DNA from: Bacillota bacterium
GTDB taxonomy: Bacteria; Bacillota; Clostridia; Lachnospirales; Lachnospiraceae
Direction of reading: 5' to 3'
Assembly (NCBI GenBank): GCA_023387635.1
Contig: JAEWHU010000061.1
Span: forward strand, 1 to 14,870
DNA: 14,870 nt
Positions 1 to 6,666 of this stretch are shown piece by piece. Below the pieces are notes generated by a model, which saw only the letters and a program-made list of their open reading frames with translations, made no database searches and was not told the DNA's origin. Made by a program: the position numbers and the translations under genes. Position 1 is the first letter of the stretch. The number at the start of each line of letters is the position of its first letter.

Positions 1-76
1 GATTATCTTTAGGAACTACAAGATTATAAATCTCCATATATGGGCTTAATACTAATTTTTGTTGTTGTTCTAACAT
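1..76 (-). CDS. IS1182-type transposase, N-terminal fragment (runs off window)
   Basis: The minus strand opens with ATG at 76-74 and reads 25 codons to the window edge. It begins MLEQQQKLVLSPYMEIYNLV and continues with VPKDN. The 'LSPYM.IYnlvvPKDN' pattern is how many IS1182-family transposases begin; this is recalled from the family, not searched. A GAGG-containing ribosome-binding site lies about 8 bases before the ATG. The catalytic DDE core is outside the window, so activity cannot be judged. A hairpin with terminator features (116-163) lies between the presumed IS end and this start, as expected for an element insulated from outside transcription. Another transposase family with a similar start is possible. 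Confidence 0.65.
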   Translation of the reverse strand, partial: MLEQQQKLVLSPYMEIYNLVVPKDN

Positions 77-115
77 ACCGTTTTCCTCACCACTTTTGAT
101 ACTTCCATTATAACA

Positions 116-163
116 AAAAAATCACTATAAATGTTGAAAAACTAACACTTATAGTGATTTTTT
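116..163. terminator. Bidirectional hairpin terminator inside the IS left end
   Basis: Arms 116-135 and 144-163 are 20 bases each with one mismatch, around an 8-base loop. One arm starts with six A and the other ends with six T, so a U-tract follows the stem on either strand. It lies between the presumed IS tip and the transposase start, where it would block transcription entering the element. Confidence 0.8.
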
Positions 164-200
164 ATGAAGTTACACGTATAGGGACTTTCTCAGTGCCCTC

Positions 201-248
201 GAAAAAACCTTACCGATTTTCAGTCAATATCTGAAATCAGTAAGGTTT
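201..248 (-). terminator. guaA: Rho-independent terminator downstream of guaA
   Basis: Arms 205-223 and 231-248 pair almost completely, with one wobble or mismatch and one bulge, around a 7-base loop. On the minus strand the stem runs into TTTTTT (207-202). It lies about 118 bases after the guaA stop codon and is the only good terminator downstream of that gene before the transposase. Confidence 0.8.
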
Positions 249-365
249 CTTATTTTGAAATAAATTATTGTTTAATATAGAATCAAATGTTGTCAAATAG
301 TTGCCAATCACTAAACAAATATGTTTGAAATCCGCATAATACTTGTTTTCTACAACCCATATTAT

Positions 366-1901
366 TTATTCAAACTCAATAGTTGCTGGTGGCTTTCCTG
401 TACAATCATAAAGTACACGGTTAACCCCTTTCACTTCATTTACTATTCTACTAGATACTTTACCAAGTACTTCCCATGGAAGTTCAGCAAATTCTGCAGT
501 CATAAAGTCAGTAGTTGTTACTGCACGAAGTGCAACTGCATAATCGTAAGTTCTTTCATCACCCATACATCCAACGGAACGCATGTTAGTAAGTGCTGCA
601 AAGTATTGTCCGATTTTTCTATCAAGACCTGCTTTTGCAATTTCTTCACGATAGATATGATCTGCATCTTGTACAATTCTAACTTTTTCAGGTGTGATAT
701 CGCCAATGATACGGATTGCAAGACCTGGACCTGGGAAAGGTTGTCTAAATACTAAATGTTCAGGGATTCCAAGTTCTAAACCTGCTTTTCTTACTTCATC
801 TTTAAATAAGTCACGAAGTGGCTCAATGATTTCTTTAAAATCAACATAATCAGGTAGTCCACCTACATTGTGATGGCTCTTAATTACAGCTGATTTACCA
901 TGACCACTTTCAATAACGTCAGGATAGATAGTTCCTTGAACTAAGAAATCAACAGTTCCAATTTTCTTCGCTTCTTCTTCAAATACACGAATGAACTCTT
1001 CACCTATAATTTTTCTCTTTGTTTCTGGGTCATCAACACCAGCTAATTTACCGTAGAATCTTTCCCTTGCATCTACACGAATAAAGTTTAAATCATAGTG
1101 ATTCTTAAATACTTCTTCAACTTCTTCACTTTCATTTTTACGAAGTAGGCCATGATCAACGAAAATACAAGTTAATTGTTTACCTACTGCTTTACTTATC
1201 ATAACAGCAGCAACAGAAGAATCTACACCACCGGATAAAGCACATAGTACTTTTTTATCTCCGATTTTTTCTCTTAATGCTTTAATGGATTCTTCAGTAA
1301 AGGAATCCATCTTCCAATCTCCGGAACAGTTACAAACTTTGTATAAGAAGTTTTTTAACATTTTTGTACCTTCTACAGAATGTTCAACTTCTGGATGGAA
1401 TTGTACTCCGTAAAGATTTTTGGATGGCATTTCAAGTGCAGCAACTGGACAAGAATCAGAATGTGCAGATACGCTAAATCCTTCTGGTAACACTTCTATA
1501 TAATCAGTATGGCTCATCCAAGTAACTGTTTTATCAGACACATCGCCAAATAATTTGGAGTTTTTGTTTACATTGATTTCTGTTTTACCATATTCTCTAA
1601 CAGGTGCACTAGAAACCTTACCACCTAAAAGATTTGACATAAGTTGTACACCATAGCATATACCAAGAACAGGTATCCCCATATCAAATATAGCTTTATC
1701 TACTGTTGGAGCGTCCTCTTCATATACACTTGCTGGTCCTCCAGTAAATATGATTCCCTTTGGATTCATTTCTTTAATTCGTTCAAGGCTAGTATCATAA
1801 GGTAATACTTCGCAGTAAACATTGCATTCTCTTACTCTTCTAGCAATCAACTGATTATATTGACCACCAAAATCAAGGATTATAACTATCTCTTTATTCA
1901 C
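366..1901 (-). CDS. guaA: GMP synthase (glutamine-hydrolysing)
   Basis: GuaA makes GMP from XMP, ATP and glutamine in the last step of guanine nucleotide synthesis; it is cytosolic. The 511-residue product has the usual full length. The class I glutamine amidotransferase domain occupies about 1-190, with nucleophile Cys82 (GICYG), His169 and Glu171 (QFHPE). The ATP pyrophosphatase P-loop SGGVDSS is at 223-229, followed by the C-terminal dimerisation domain ending in ATIEFE. The start codon is GTG (1901-1899), preceded by AGGAGGA with about 7 bases of spacing, so the start is well supported. It is transcribed alone: its own promoter lies at 2081-2110 and a terminator at 201-248. No purine riboswitch was recognised in the leader. 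Identification is essentially certain. Confidence 0.98.
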   Translation of the reverse strand: MNKEIVIILDFGGQYNQLIARRVRECNVYCEVLPYDTSLERIKEMNPKGIIFTGGPASVYEEDAPTVDKAIFDMGIPVLGICYGVQLMSNLLGGKVSSAPVREYGKTEINVNKNSKLFGDVSDKTVTWMSHTDYIEVLPEGFSVSAHSDSCPVAALEMPSKNLYGVQFHPEVEHSVEGTKMLKNFLYKVCNCSGDWKMDSFTEESIKALREKIGDKKVLCALSGGVDSSVAAVMISKAVGKQLTCIFVDHGLLRKNESEEVEEVFKNHYDLNFIRVDARERFYGKLAGVDDPETKRKIIGEEFIRVFEEEAKKIGTVDFLVQGTIYPDVIESGHGKSAVIKSHHNVGGLPDYVDFKEIIEPLRDLFKDEVRKAGLELGIPEHLVFRQPFPGPGLAIRIIGDITPEKVRIVQDADHIYREEIAKAGLDRKIGQYFAALTNMRSVGCMGDERTYDYAVALRAVTTTDFMTAEFAELPWEVLGKVSSRIVNEVKGVNRVLYDCTGKPPATIEFE

Positions 1902-1948
1902 TTAATTTTCCTCCTAATATTTATTCCTAGGTAAATTTCCTATTCGAT

Positions 1949-1991
1949 TTTATATTAACGGCTAATAAACCGTTGCTATCCGTGATATAAA
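1949..1991 (-). other. Leader hairpin upstream of guaA
   Basis: Nested inverted repeats occur in the guaA 5' leader. An outer TTTATAT/ATATAAA pair (1949-1955, 1985-1991) encloses AACGG/CCGTT (1957-1961, 1970-1974). No U-tract follows, so it is not an obvious attenuator. Further down, a TAGG...CCTA pair lies close to the ribosome-binding site. A structured leader is visible, but no ligand can be named. Confidence 0.4.
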
Positions 1992-2080
1992 GCCTATTTT
2001 ACAACATTTTTCTCATTAACACCAGTAAAAAATATATCATTATAATAAAAAATTCTATACATGTTTTCTATAGTTTTATT

Positions 2081-2110
2081 ATTGTACCCTATCCGTATAG
2101 TTTTTGTCTA
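2081..2110 (-). promoter_or_regulatory. guaA: Probable sigma-A promoter of guaA
   Basis: The minus strand reads TAGACA (2110-2105), an 18-base spacer, then TACAAT (2086-2081). Each box has one change from consensus. It predicts a leader of roughly 170 bases before the GTG start. Confidence 0.6.
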
Positions 2111-2200
2111 TTTCATTAATTTTAGAATACATTCTCTGTATTATATAAATAATTATCCAATTTAGTTTATCATCTTTAAATTATACTATATAATTTTATA

Positions 2201-2266
2201 CACTATAATTTATCCACTATAGTTTGATCAATATAATTTATCCACTATATTCATCCACTATTGTTC
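2201..2266 (+). repeat. Degenerate tandem repeat, five units of 11-15 bases
   Basis: Consecutive units begin at 2201, 2215, 2230, 2243 and 2256. They read CACTATAATTTATC, CACTATAGTTTGATC, AATATAATTTATC, CACTATATTCATC and CACTATTGTTC. The shared core is CACTATA...ATC. A further loose ATCCACTG lies near 2282. Copies differ in length and sequence, so this is an old or relaxed array; no function is assigned. Confidence 0.6.
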
Positions 2267-2366
2267 TTACATTTATAAAATTAATCCACTGTTTCAATTT
2301 ATTCATACACTTTCACTTCATAAATAGGACATTTATATGTTTTTTAAATATCACACTTATAATTCC

Positions 2367-2401
2367 ATTACCTTGACAGTACTTACAATATAAGGTAATA
2401 T
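2367..2401 (+). promoter_or_regulatory. Strong promoter overlapped by an inverted repeat
   Basis: TTGACA (2373-2378) is a perfect -35 box. After 17 bases comes TAATAT (2396-2401), a fair -10. The arms ATTACCTT (2367-2374) and AAGGTAAT (2392-2399) form a perfect 8-bp inverted repeat that overlaps both promoter boxes, the geometry of an operator. It faces the membrane-protein gene at 2545 and predicts a leader of about 135 bases. Confidence 0.6.
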
Positions 2402-2518
2402 CAATTTAATCTTTAACATTATTATTAACCATTATTAACTCTTTTATCGATGCATGTGTAAGCACATACTTAAATAGTGTAAAAGATAAATCTTTCACAG
2501 GTTGATTTGAACCAAGCG

Positions 2519-2536
2519 CAAAGTCGCCAGACTTTG
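2519..2536 (+). other. Perfect 7-bp hairpin just before the membrane-protein start
   Basis: CAAAGTC (2519-2525) and GACTTTG (2530-2536) pair perfectly around GCCA. The second arm runs directly into GAGAAAGG, the likely ribosome-binding site, so the hairpin could influence translation. A second small hairpin lies about 50 bases upstream, with arms GCATGTG and CACATAC; its pairing is better in minus-strand RNA. Confidence 0.5.
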
Positions 2537-2544
2537 AGAAAGGC

Positions 2545-2943
2545 ATGGTTATTAATATGAAAAAATTAAAACTCATAGCATTATTCATTATTACAATTTT
2601 TTATCTTTTGCCCTATTCTTACATAGGAATGATTGTTGACTTTAAGTCAAGAAATATGGTTGGTTATCTAATTATGCTTATATTGCCTATATGTTTAACT
2701 ATAATGTGTATAAAATTTAACTTAGCATATCTTATCATAATAGGTAACCTATTATCCTATTTTAGTTCATACTATTTCATCGAAACTATGAATAATATGA
2801 ATAATCAAAGATGGGATGTGTATTTTAAAATAATTACGCCTCATGGCCTAAGTAACCTATTACATATCATTATTTGCATCCTACAGATAATTACTTACGT
2901 GGTATATAAAAAAACATACCATACTTCTTATAAAGAATCATAG
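2545..2943 (+). CDS. Small membrane protein of unknown function
   Basis: I do not recognise this 132-residue product. It is very hydrophobic, with about four likely membrane segments near residues 9-31, 39-57, 58-77 and 106-122, and short charged or polar loops such as NNMNNQRWD. It is the only plus-strand gene between the two IS ends. A strong promoter (2373-2401) faces it. The start is ambiguous: ATG at 2545 lies only one base after GAGAAAGG, while the internal ATG at 2557 (MKKLKLIAL) lies 13 bases after it. The 3' end runs into the shared terminator at 2908-2956, so the last residues are encoded inside a hairpin. AT content is higher than in the neighbouring housekeeping genes. It could be an accessory or immunity-like protein, but nothing shows that. 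It is probably a real gene. Confidence 0.55.
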   Translation: MVINMKKLKLIALFIITIFYLLPYSYIGMIVDFKSRNMVGYLIMLILPICLTIMCIKFNLAYLIIIGNLLSYFSSYYFIETMNNMNNQRWDVYFKIITPHGLSNLLHIIICILQIITYVVYKKTYHTSYKES

Positions 2944-2956
2944 AAGCATGATATAT
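2908..2956. terminator. Shared terminator of yfbR and the convergent membrane-protein gene
   Basis: Arms 2914-2928 and 2942-2956 form a 15-bp stem if G-U pairs are allowed on the minus-strand RNA, with a 13-base loop. On the minus strand it is followed directly by seven T (2914-2908), making a textbook terminator for yfbR. On the plus strand the stem is followed by a weaker TTTA run, so it may also stop the membrane-protein transcript. It overlaps the last codons of that gene. Confidence 0.8.
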
Positions 2957-2975
2957 TTTATCCATTTATATAACC

Positions 2976-3563
2976 CTATATCCCATTTAACTCATCCAAT
3001 GTCTTATAATAAGCTGGTAAAAACTCTTCCATAAAGATATCTACTTCTTTTAGGTTCATGTCAGTTAGTGCCTTTGTTATACTTTTCTTAGCACTTACAA
3101 ACTCAGAGTTACCTGCATTTTCTTCTTGAATACATTTTATTAGTGCTGATAATTTATCCCCTGCTTTTACCAATTTCCAAAGGTATTCATCTTCCTCTGT
3201 CTTAAAAAATATAGAAACATATTCTTCTCTTATATCTTCTGGAAGCATGGATAATAATCGATTTGCAGCTATACCCTCAATTTCTTTAAAAGCTCCTATA
3301 ATATCTTTATTATAATACTTAATGGGAGTTGGCATATCACCTGTTATTATCTCTGTTGAATCATGGTACAGTGCAATTAGGGCAGCTTTTTCTGCATTAA
3401 GGTTATTTCCCAATCGTTTATTACTAATAACAGCTAATCCATGGGAGAGCATACTTACTTCAAGTGAATGTTCTGATATGTTCTCTGATTGTGAATTTCT
3501 CATAAGCGCCCATCGTTCAATATATTTCATTCTTGCCATCATAGCATAAAAATTATGTTCCAT
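2976..3563 (-). CDS. yfbR: YfbR-like HD-domain 5'-nucleotidase
   Basis: YfbR hydrolyses deoxyribonucleoside 5'-monophosphates in nucleotide salvage and dNTP balance. From the chosen ATG the product is 195 residues, close to E. coli YfbR (199), and the match runs end to end: RW.LMRN...EN.SEHSL, ALYHD..E..TGD.PTP, and KAGDKLSA. The HD metal ligands are His32, His67-Asp68 and Asp136. Arg17, Trp18, Glu71 and Asp76 match the substrate-pocket positions of the family. The frame stays open 33 codons upstream to 3662, but GGGGGTGG lies 4 bases before the ATG at 3563 and homology begins there, so the longer start is rejected. The gene has its own promoter (3579-3608) and terminator (2908-2956). Family assignment is firm; substrate is inferred. 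Confidence 0.92.
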   Translation of the reverse strand: MEHNFYAMMARMKYIERWALMRNSQSENISEHSLEVSMLSHGLAVISNKRLGNNLNAEKAALIALYHDSTEIITGDMPTPIKYYNKDIIGAFKEIEGIAANRLLSMLPEDIREEYVSIFFKTEEDEYLWKLVKAGDKLSALIKCIQEENAGNSEFVSAKKSITKALTDMNLKEVDIFMEEFLPAYYKTLDELNGI

Positions 3564-3578
3564 ATTCCACCCCCAAGC

Positions 3579-3608
3579 AGTATATTTAAATGAGGATTTG
3601 GGTGTCAA
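3579..3608 (-). promoter_or_regulatory. yfbR: Promoter of yfbR, giving a very short leader
   Basis: The minus strand reads TTGACA (3608-3603, perfect), 18 bases, then TATACT (3584-3579). The start codon follows the -10 box by only 15 bases, so the leader would be roughly 8-10 bases with the SD at its very end. Confidence 0.65.
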
Positions 3609-3663
3609 AAGTCTTAATTTTATAATGGAATAAATATGAATGAATTGACTTTTTATACCCAAA
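3597..3663. repeat. Imperfect 17-bp inverted repeat between uvrA and yfbR
   Basis: TTTGGGTGTCAAAAGTC (3597-3613) and GACTTTTTATACCCAAA (3647-3663) match at 15 of 17 positions around a 33-base AT-rich centre. The left arm covers the -35 box of the yfbR promoter. There is no U-tract, so it is not a plain terminator. It could be an operator, an mRNA-end structure for uvrA, or a tiny mobile remnant. Confidence 0.55.
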
Positions 3664-3702
3664 TCAAATTATTAACTGCAAAACTCTTTATTATCTATTT
3701 AC

Positions 3703-6540
3703 CTACTGATTCTCTAACTGTTTCTTAATATATACACCTGTATACGACTTCTCATTCTTAGCTATTTCTTCAGGAGTACCAGTAGCAACTACCGTTCCCC
3801 CTTTATCTCCACCTTCAGGTCCAATATCTATAATATAATCTGCTGTTTTTATTACATCTAGATTGTGTTCAATAACTACCACTGTATTACCACCTTCGGA
3901 TAAACGGTGTAATATTTCAATTAGCTTATGAACATCTGCAAAATGTAATCCAGTAGTAGGCTCATCTAATATATAGATTGTCTTTCCTGTACTCCTTTTA
4001 CTAAGTTCCGTTGCAAGTTTAATTCTTTGGGCCTCACCACCGGATAGGGTCGTTGATGGTTGTCCAAGACGAATATAGGATAAGCCTACGTCATAAAGGG
4101 TTTCAATCTTTCTCTTAATAGATGGCATATTCTCAAAGAACTTTAATGCTTCTTCCACAGTCATATTTAGTACATCATATATGGTTTTTCCTTTATAACG
4201 TACTTCTAGTGTTTCTCTATTATATCTCTTTCCACCACATACTTCACATGGAACATAAACATCTGGTAAGAAGTTCATTTCAATCTTTATAATACCATCA
4301 CCACTACAAGCTTCGCATCTACCGCCTTTTACGTTAAAACTAAATCTTCCTTTTGTATAACCTTTCATCTTAGCATCAGCTGTAGTAGCGAATAAATCTC
4401 TAATTTGATCAAATACACCTGTATAAGTTGCAGGATTGGATCTTGGTGTTCTACCAATTGGAGATTGATCAATATTGATTACTTTGTCTAGCTTATCAAT
4501 ACCTATCATTTCACTATGTTTTCCTGGTATATATCTTGCACGGTTTAAATCTCTTGCTAAACGCTTGTACAAAATCTCAGTAACTAAGGAACTTTTACCT
4601 GAGCCAGATACCCCTGTAACACAAGTCATTACACCAAGTGGAATATTCACTGTTACATTCTTAAGATTATTTTCTTTCGCACCTTTTATCGTTAAGAAAT
4701 TTGTTGATTCTCTTCTTTCCTTTGGAACAGGTATCTTTATTCTGCCACTTAAATATGCTCCAGTAATGGATTCTTCCACTTGCATAATCTCCTCTGCTGT
4801 TCCAGATGCAATTACCTCTCCACCATGTTCACCTGCTCCAGGTCCAATATCAATGATGTAATCTGCTGCAAACATAGTATCTTCATCATGTTCTACAACA
4901 ATCAATGTATTACCAAGCTCTTTTAAGTTTTTTAAGGTTTTTAGTAGTTTGTCATTATCTCTTTGATGTAAACCAATACTAGGTTCATCCAAGATATAAG
5001 CAACTCCTACAAGACCAGATCCAATCTGAGTAGCTAAACGTATTCTTTGTGCTTCACCACCAGAAAGCGAACCAGTTGCTCTTGCAAGTGTTAAATAATC
5101 AAGACCAACATCTACTAAGAATCCAACTCTTGCCCTAATCTCTTTTAATACAAGCTCACCGACTTTAGCTTGATAAGATGATAATGTAAGATTTTCCATG
5201 AAGTCTTTTAAATCTCTTATGGAATAATTAGTAACTTCGGATATATTTTTATCTCCTACGGTTACTGCTAGGGATTCTTTCTTTAATCTTCTTCCACCAC
5301 ATTCCTTACAGGGGGTTGTTCTCATAAATGTTTCATATTCTTGTTTAGTAGATTCCGAACCTGTTTCACGATATCTACGTTCCACATTACGAATTAAACC
5401 TTCAAAGGCAACATCATAAATTCCTTCACCGCGTTGTCCTTTATAATATACTTTTACTGATTTTCCGTTGGTTCCATGTATTATAATATTTTTTATTTTA
5501 TCTGGAAGTTTATTATATGGAGTGTTTAAATCAAATTTATATTCCTTTGCTAATGCATCTAATATAGCTCTAGTATAGCTAGACTTGTCCGTTGCTGATT
5601 GCCAACCAAGAACTGCAATTGCGCCTTCTGCTATACTTAAACTTGGATCTGGAATCATAAGTTCTTCATCAAATTCCATCTTAATACCAATACCATGACA
5701 CTCCCCACAAGCCCCAAAAGGATTGTTAAAGGAAAAACTTCTTGGTTCTATCTCATCTATACTAATACCACAATCTGCACAGGCAAAATGTTGACTAAAA
5801 TTAAGTGTTTTACTTCCTTGAACATCAATGACTAATAATCCATCGGATAGCTTTAATACACTCTCGATGGAGTCGGATAATCTCTTTTCTATTCCTTTTT
5901 TTATAATTAAACGATCGACTATGATTTCAATATTATGCTTTATATTTTTCTCTAACTTTATTTCTTCTGTTAATTCATAGAGATTGCCATCTACCATTAC
6001 TCTTACATAACCACTTTTTTTGGCCTGTTCAAATAGCTTAACATGTTCACCTTTTCTTCCCCTAACAACTGGAGCTAAAAGTTGAATCCTACTTCCTTCC
6101 TCTAGGCGCATGATATCATCAACCATTTGGTCCACTGTTTGTTTCTTTATTTCTTTACCACACTTTGGACAATGTGGTATACCAACTCTGGCATACAATA
6201 AACGAAAATAGTCATATATTTCAGTTACTGTTCCAACAGTAGAACGTGGATTACGGTTGGTAGATTTTTGGTCAATGGAGATAGCAGGGGAAAGTCCTTC
6301 AATACTTTCTACATTTGGCTTTTCCATTTGTCCTAAGAATTGTCTTGCATAAGAGGACAAGGATTCCATATATCTTCTTTGTCCTTCTGCATATATAGTA
6401 TCAAATGCTAAAGAAGACTTACCAGAACCACTAAGTCCAGTAAGTACTACAAACTCATCTCTTGGAATATTAACACTAATATTCTTAAGATTATGTTCTT
6501 TTGCACCTCGTATTTTTATATATTGTTTTTTATCGCCCAT
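3703..6540 (-). CDS. uvrA: Excinuclease ABC subunit A (UvrA)
   Basis: UvrA is the dimeric ATPase that finds bulky DNA lesions and loads UvrB in nucleotide excision repair. The 945-residue product is full length. The first ABC domain has Walker A GLSGSGKS at 35-42, signature LSGGE at 492-496 and an ILDEP Walker B near 516. The second has GVSGSGKS at 643-650, LSGGE at 832-836 and ILDEP near 857. Cysteine pairs are all intact: C124/C127 with C411/C414, C254/C257 with C278/C281, and the C-terminal zinc finger C742/C745 with C765/C768. The ATG start has only a weak AAGAAAGTG ribosome-binding site, but homology begins there. It lies 126 bases after uvrB on the same strand with no terminator between, so co-transcription is likely. 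Confidence 0.98.
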   Translation of the reverse strand: MGDKKQYIKIRGAKEHNLKNISVNIPRDEFVVLTGLSGSGKSSLAFDTIYAEGQRRYMESLSSYARQFLGQMEKPNVESIEGLSPAISIDQKSTNRNPRSTVGTVTEIYDYFRLLYARVGIPHCPKCGKEIKKQTVDQMVDDIMRLEEGSRIQLLAPVVRGRKGEHVKLFEQAKKSGYVRVMVDGNLYELTEEIKLEKNIKHNIEIIVDRLIIKKGIEKRLSDSIESVLKLSDGLLVIDVQGSKTLNFSQHFACADCGISIDEIEPRSFSFNNPFGACGECHGIGIKMEFDEELMIPDPSLSIAEGAIAVLGWQSATDKSSYTRAILDALAKEYKFDLNTPYNKLPDKIKNIIIHGTNGKSVKVYYKGQRGEGIYDVAFEGLIRNVERRYRETGSESTKQEYETFMRTTPCKECGGRRLKKESLAVTVGDKNISEVTNYSIRDLKDFMENLTLSSYQAKVGELVLKEIRARVGFLVDVGLDYLTLARATGSLSGGEAQRIRLATQIGSGLVGVAYILDEPSIGLHQRDNDKLLKTLKNLKELGNTLIVVEHDEDTMFAADYIIDIGPGAGEHGGEVIASGTAEEIMQVEESITGAYLSGRIKIPVPKERRESTNFLTIKGAKENNLKNVTVNIPLGVMTCVTGVSGSGKSSLVTEILYKRLARDLNRARYIPGKHSEMIGIDKLDKVINIDQSPIGRTPRSNPATYTGVFDQIRDLFATTADAKMKGYTKGRFSFNVKGGRCEACSGDGIIKIEMNFLPDVYVPCEVCGGKRYNRETLEVRYKGKTIYDVLNMTVEEALKFFENMPSIKRKIETLYDVGLSYIRLGQPSTTLSGGEAQRIKLATELSKRSTGKTIYILDEPTTGLHFADVHKLIEILHRLSEGGNTVVVIEHNLDVIKTADYIIDIGPEGGDKGGTVVATGTPEEIAKNEKSYTGVYIKKQLENQ

Positions 6541-6612
6541 TACTAAACACTTTCTTAAAATACATGTAAAGTTCTTTTAAAAAAGCTCCTCCTTCCAATT
6601 TTCCTATTAACA

Positions 6613-6654
6613 ATTGGGAGACTCTTTTATATTGCTATTTAGATATCTCCCAAT
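6613..6654 (-). other. Stem-loop in the uvrB-uvrA gap
   Basis: Perfect 9-bp arms ATTGGGAGA (6613-6621) and TCTCCCAAT (6646-6654) enclose 24 bases. No U-tract follows on the minus strand, so it is more likely an mRNA processing or stability element than a terminator. Just downstream is an unused-looking AAGGAGGAG at 6594-6586, about 45 bases before the uvrA start. Confidence 0.55.
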
Positions 6655-6666
6655 CCTCTTAATATT

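Larger units (their letters stand above)
1..200 (-). mobile_element. Partial insertion sequence, IS1182-like, with presumed end near 200
   Basis: The element would comprise the transposase start (1-76), an insulating hairpin (116-163) and a tip whose minus strand reads GAGGGCACTGAGAAAGTCCC (200-181). I recall similar GAGGGCACTGA-type termini from this IS family, but the matching far end is outside the window. The boundary is therefore inferred. Immediately beyond it lies the guaA terminator hairpin. Confidence 0.5.
1902..2544. other. AT-rich intergenic region between guaA and the membrane-protein gene
   Basis: This 640-base stretch holds the guaA leader and promoter, a block of degenerate tandem repeats (2201-2266), the promoter and operator-like dyad at 2367-2401, and a leader with two small hairpins (about 2450-2536). 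I see no convincing coding region in it. A 60-codon minus-strand open frame (2406-2588) has no supporting start signal and overlaps the plus-strand gene. Confidence 0.7.

Noticed and set aside
321..755. 144-codon plus-strand open frame opposite guaA
   Set aside because: Antisense to a well-conserved gene, low-complexity translation and no start signal; same for the other plus-strand frames opposite uvrA, uvrB, ftsE, ftsX, the M23 gene and the S41 gene.
1902..2074. Purine riboswitch in the guaA leader
   Set aside because: The conserved TATAAT...GGATATGG-type junction and paired loops were not found; only generic hairpins are present.
2500..2520. tRNA T-arm-like GGTTCAAATC on the minus strand
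   Set aside because: The flanking five bases do not pair and there is no acceptor, D or anticodon arm.
2440..2560. Possible c-di-GMP-I riboswitch before the membrane-protein gene (GCGCAAAG motif)
   Set aside because: Only the short GCAAAG core resembles the family; the tetraloop, receptor and second stem are missing or mispaired.
2406..2588. Minus-strand 60-codon open frame opposite the membrane-protein start
   Set aside because: No convincing ribosome-binding site, overlaps the better-supported plus-strand gene and its leader, and composition looks like non-coding sequence. Kept only as part of the leader-element finding.
3564..3662. 33-codon N-terminal extension of yfbR
   Set aside because: It is translated from the promoter and inverted repeat, has no homology to YfbR, and the internal ATG at 3563 has a strong SD.
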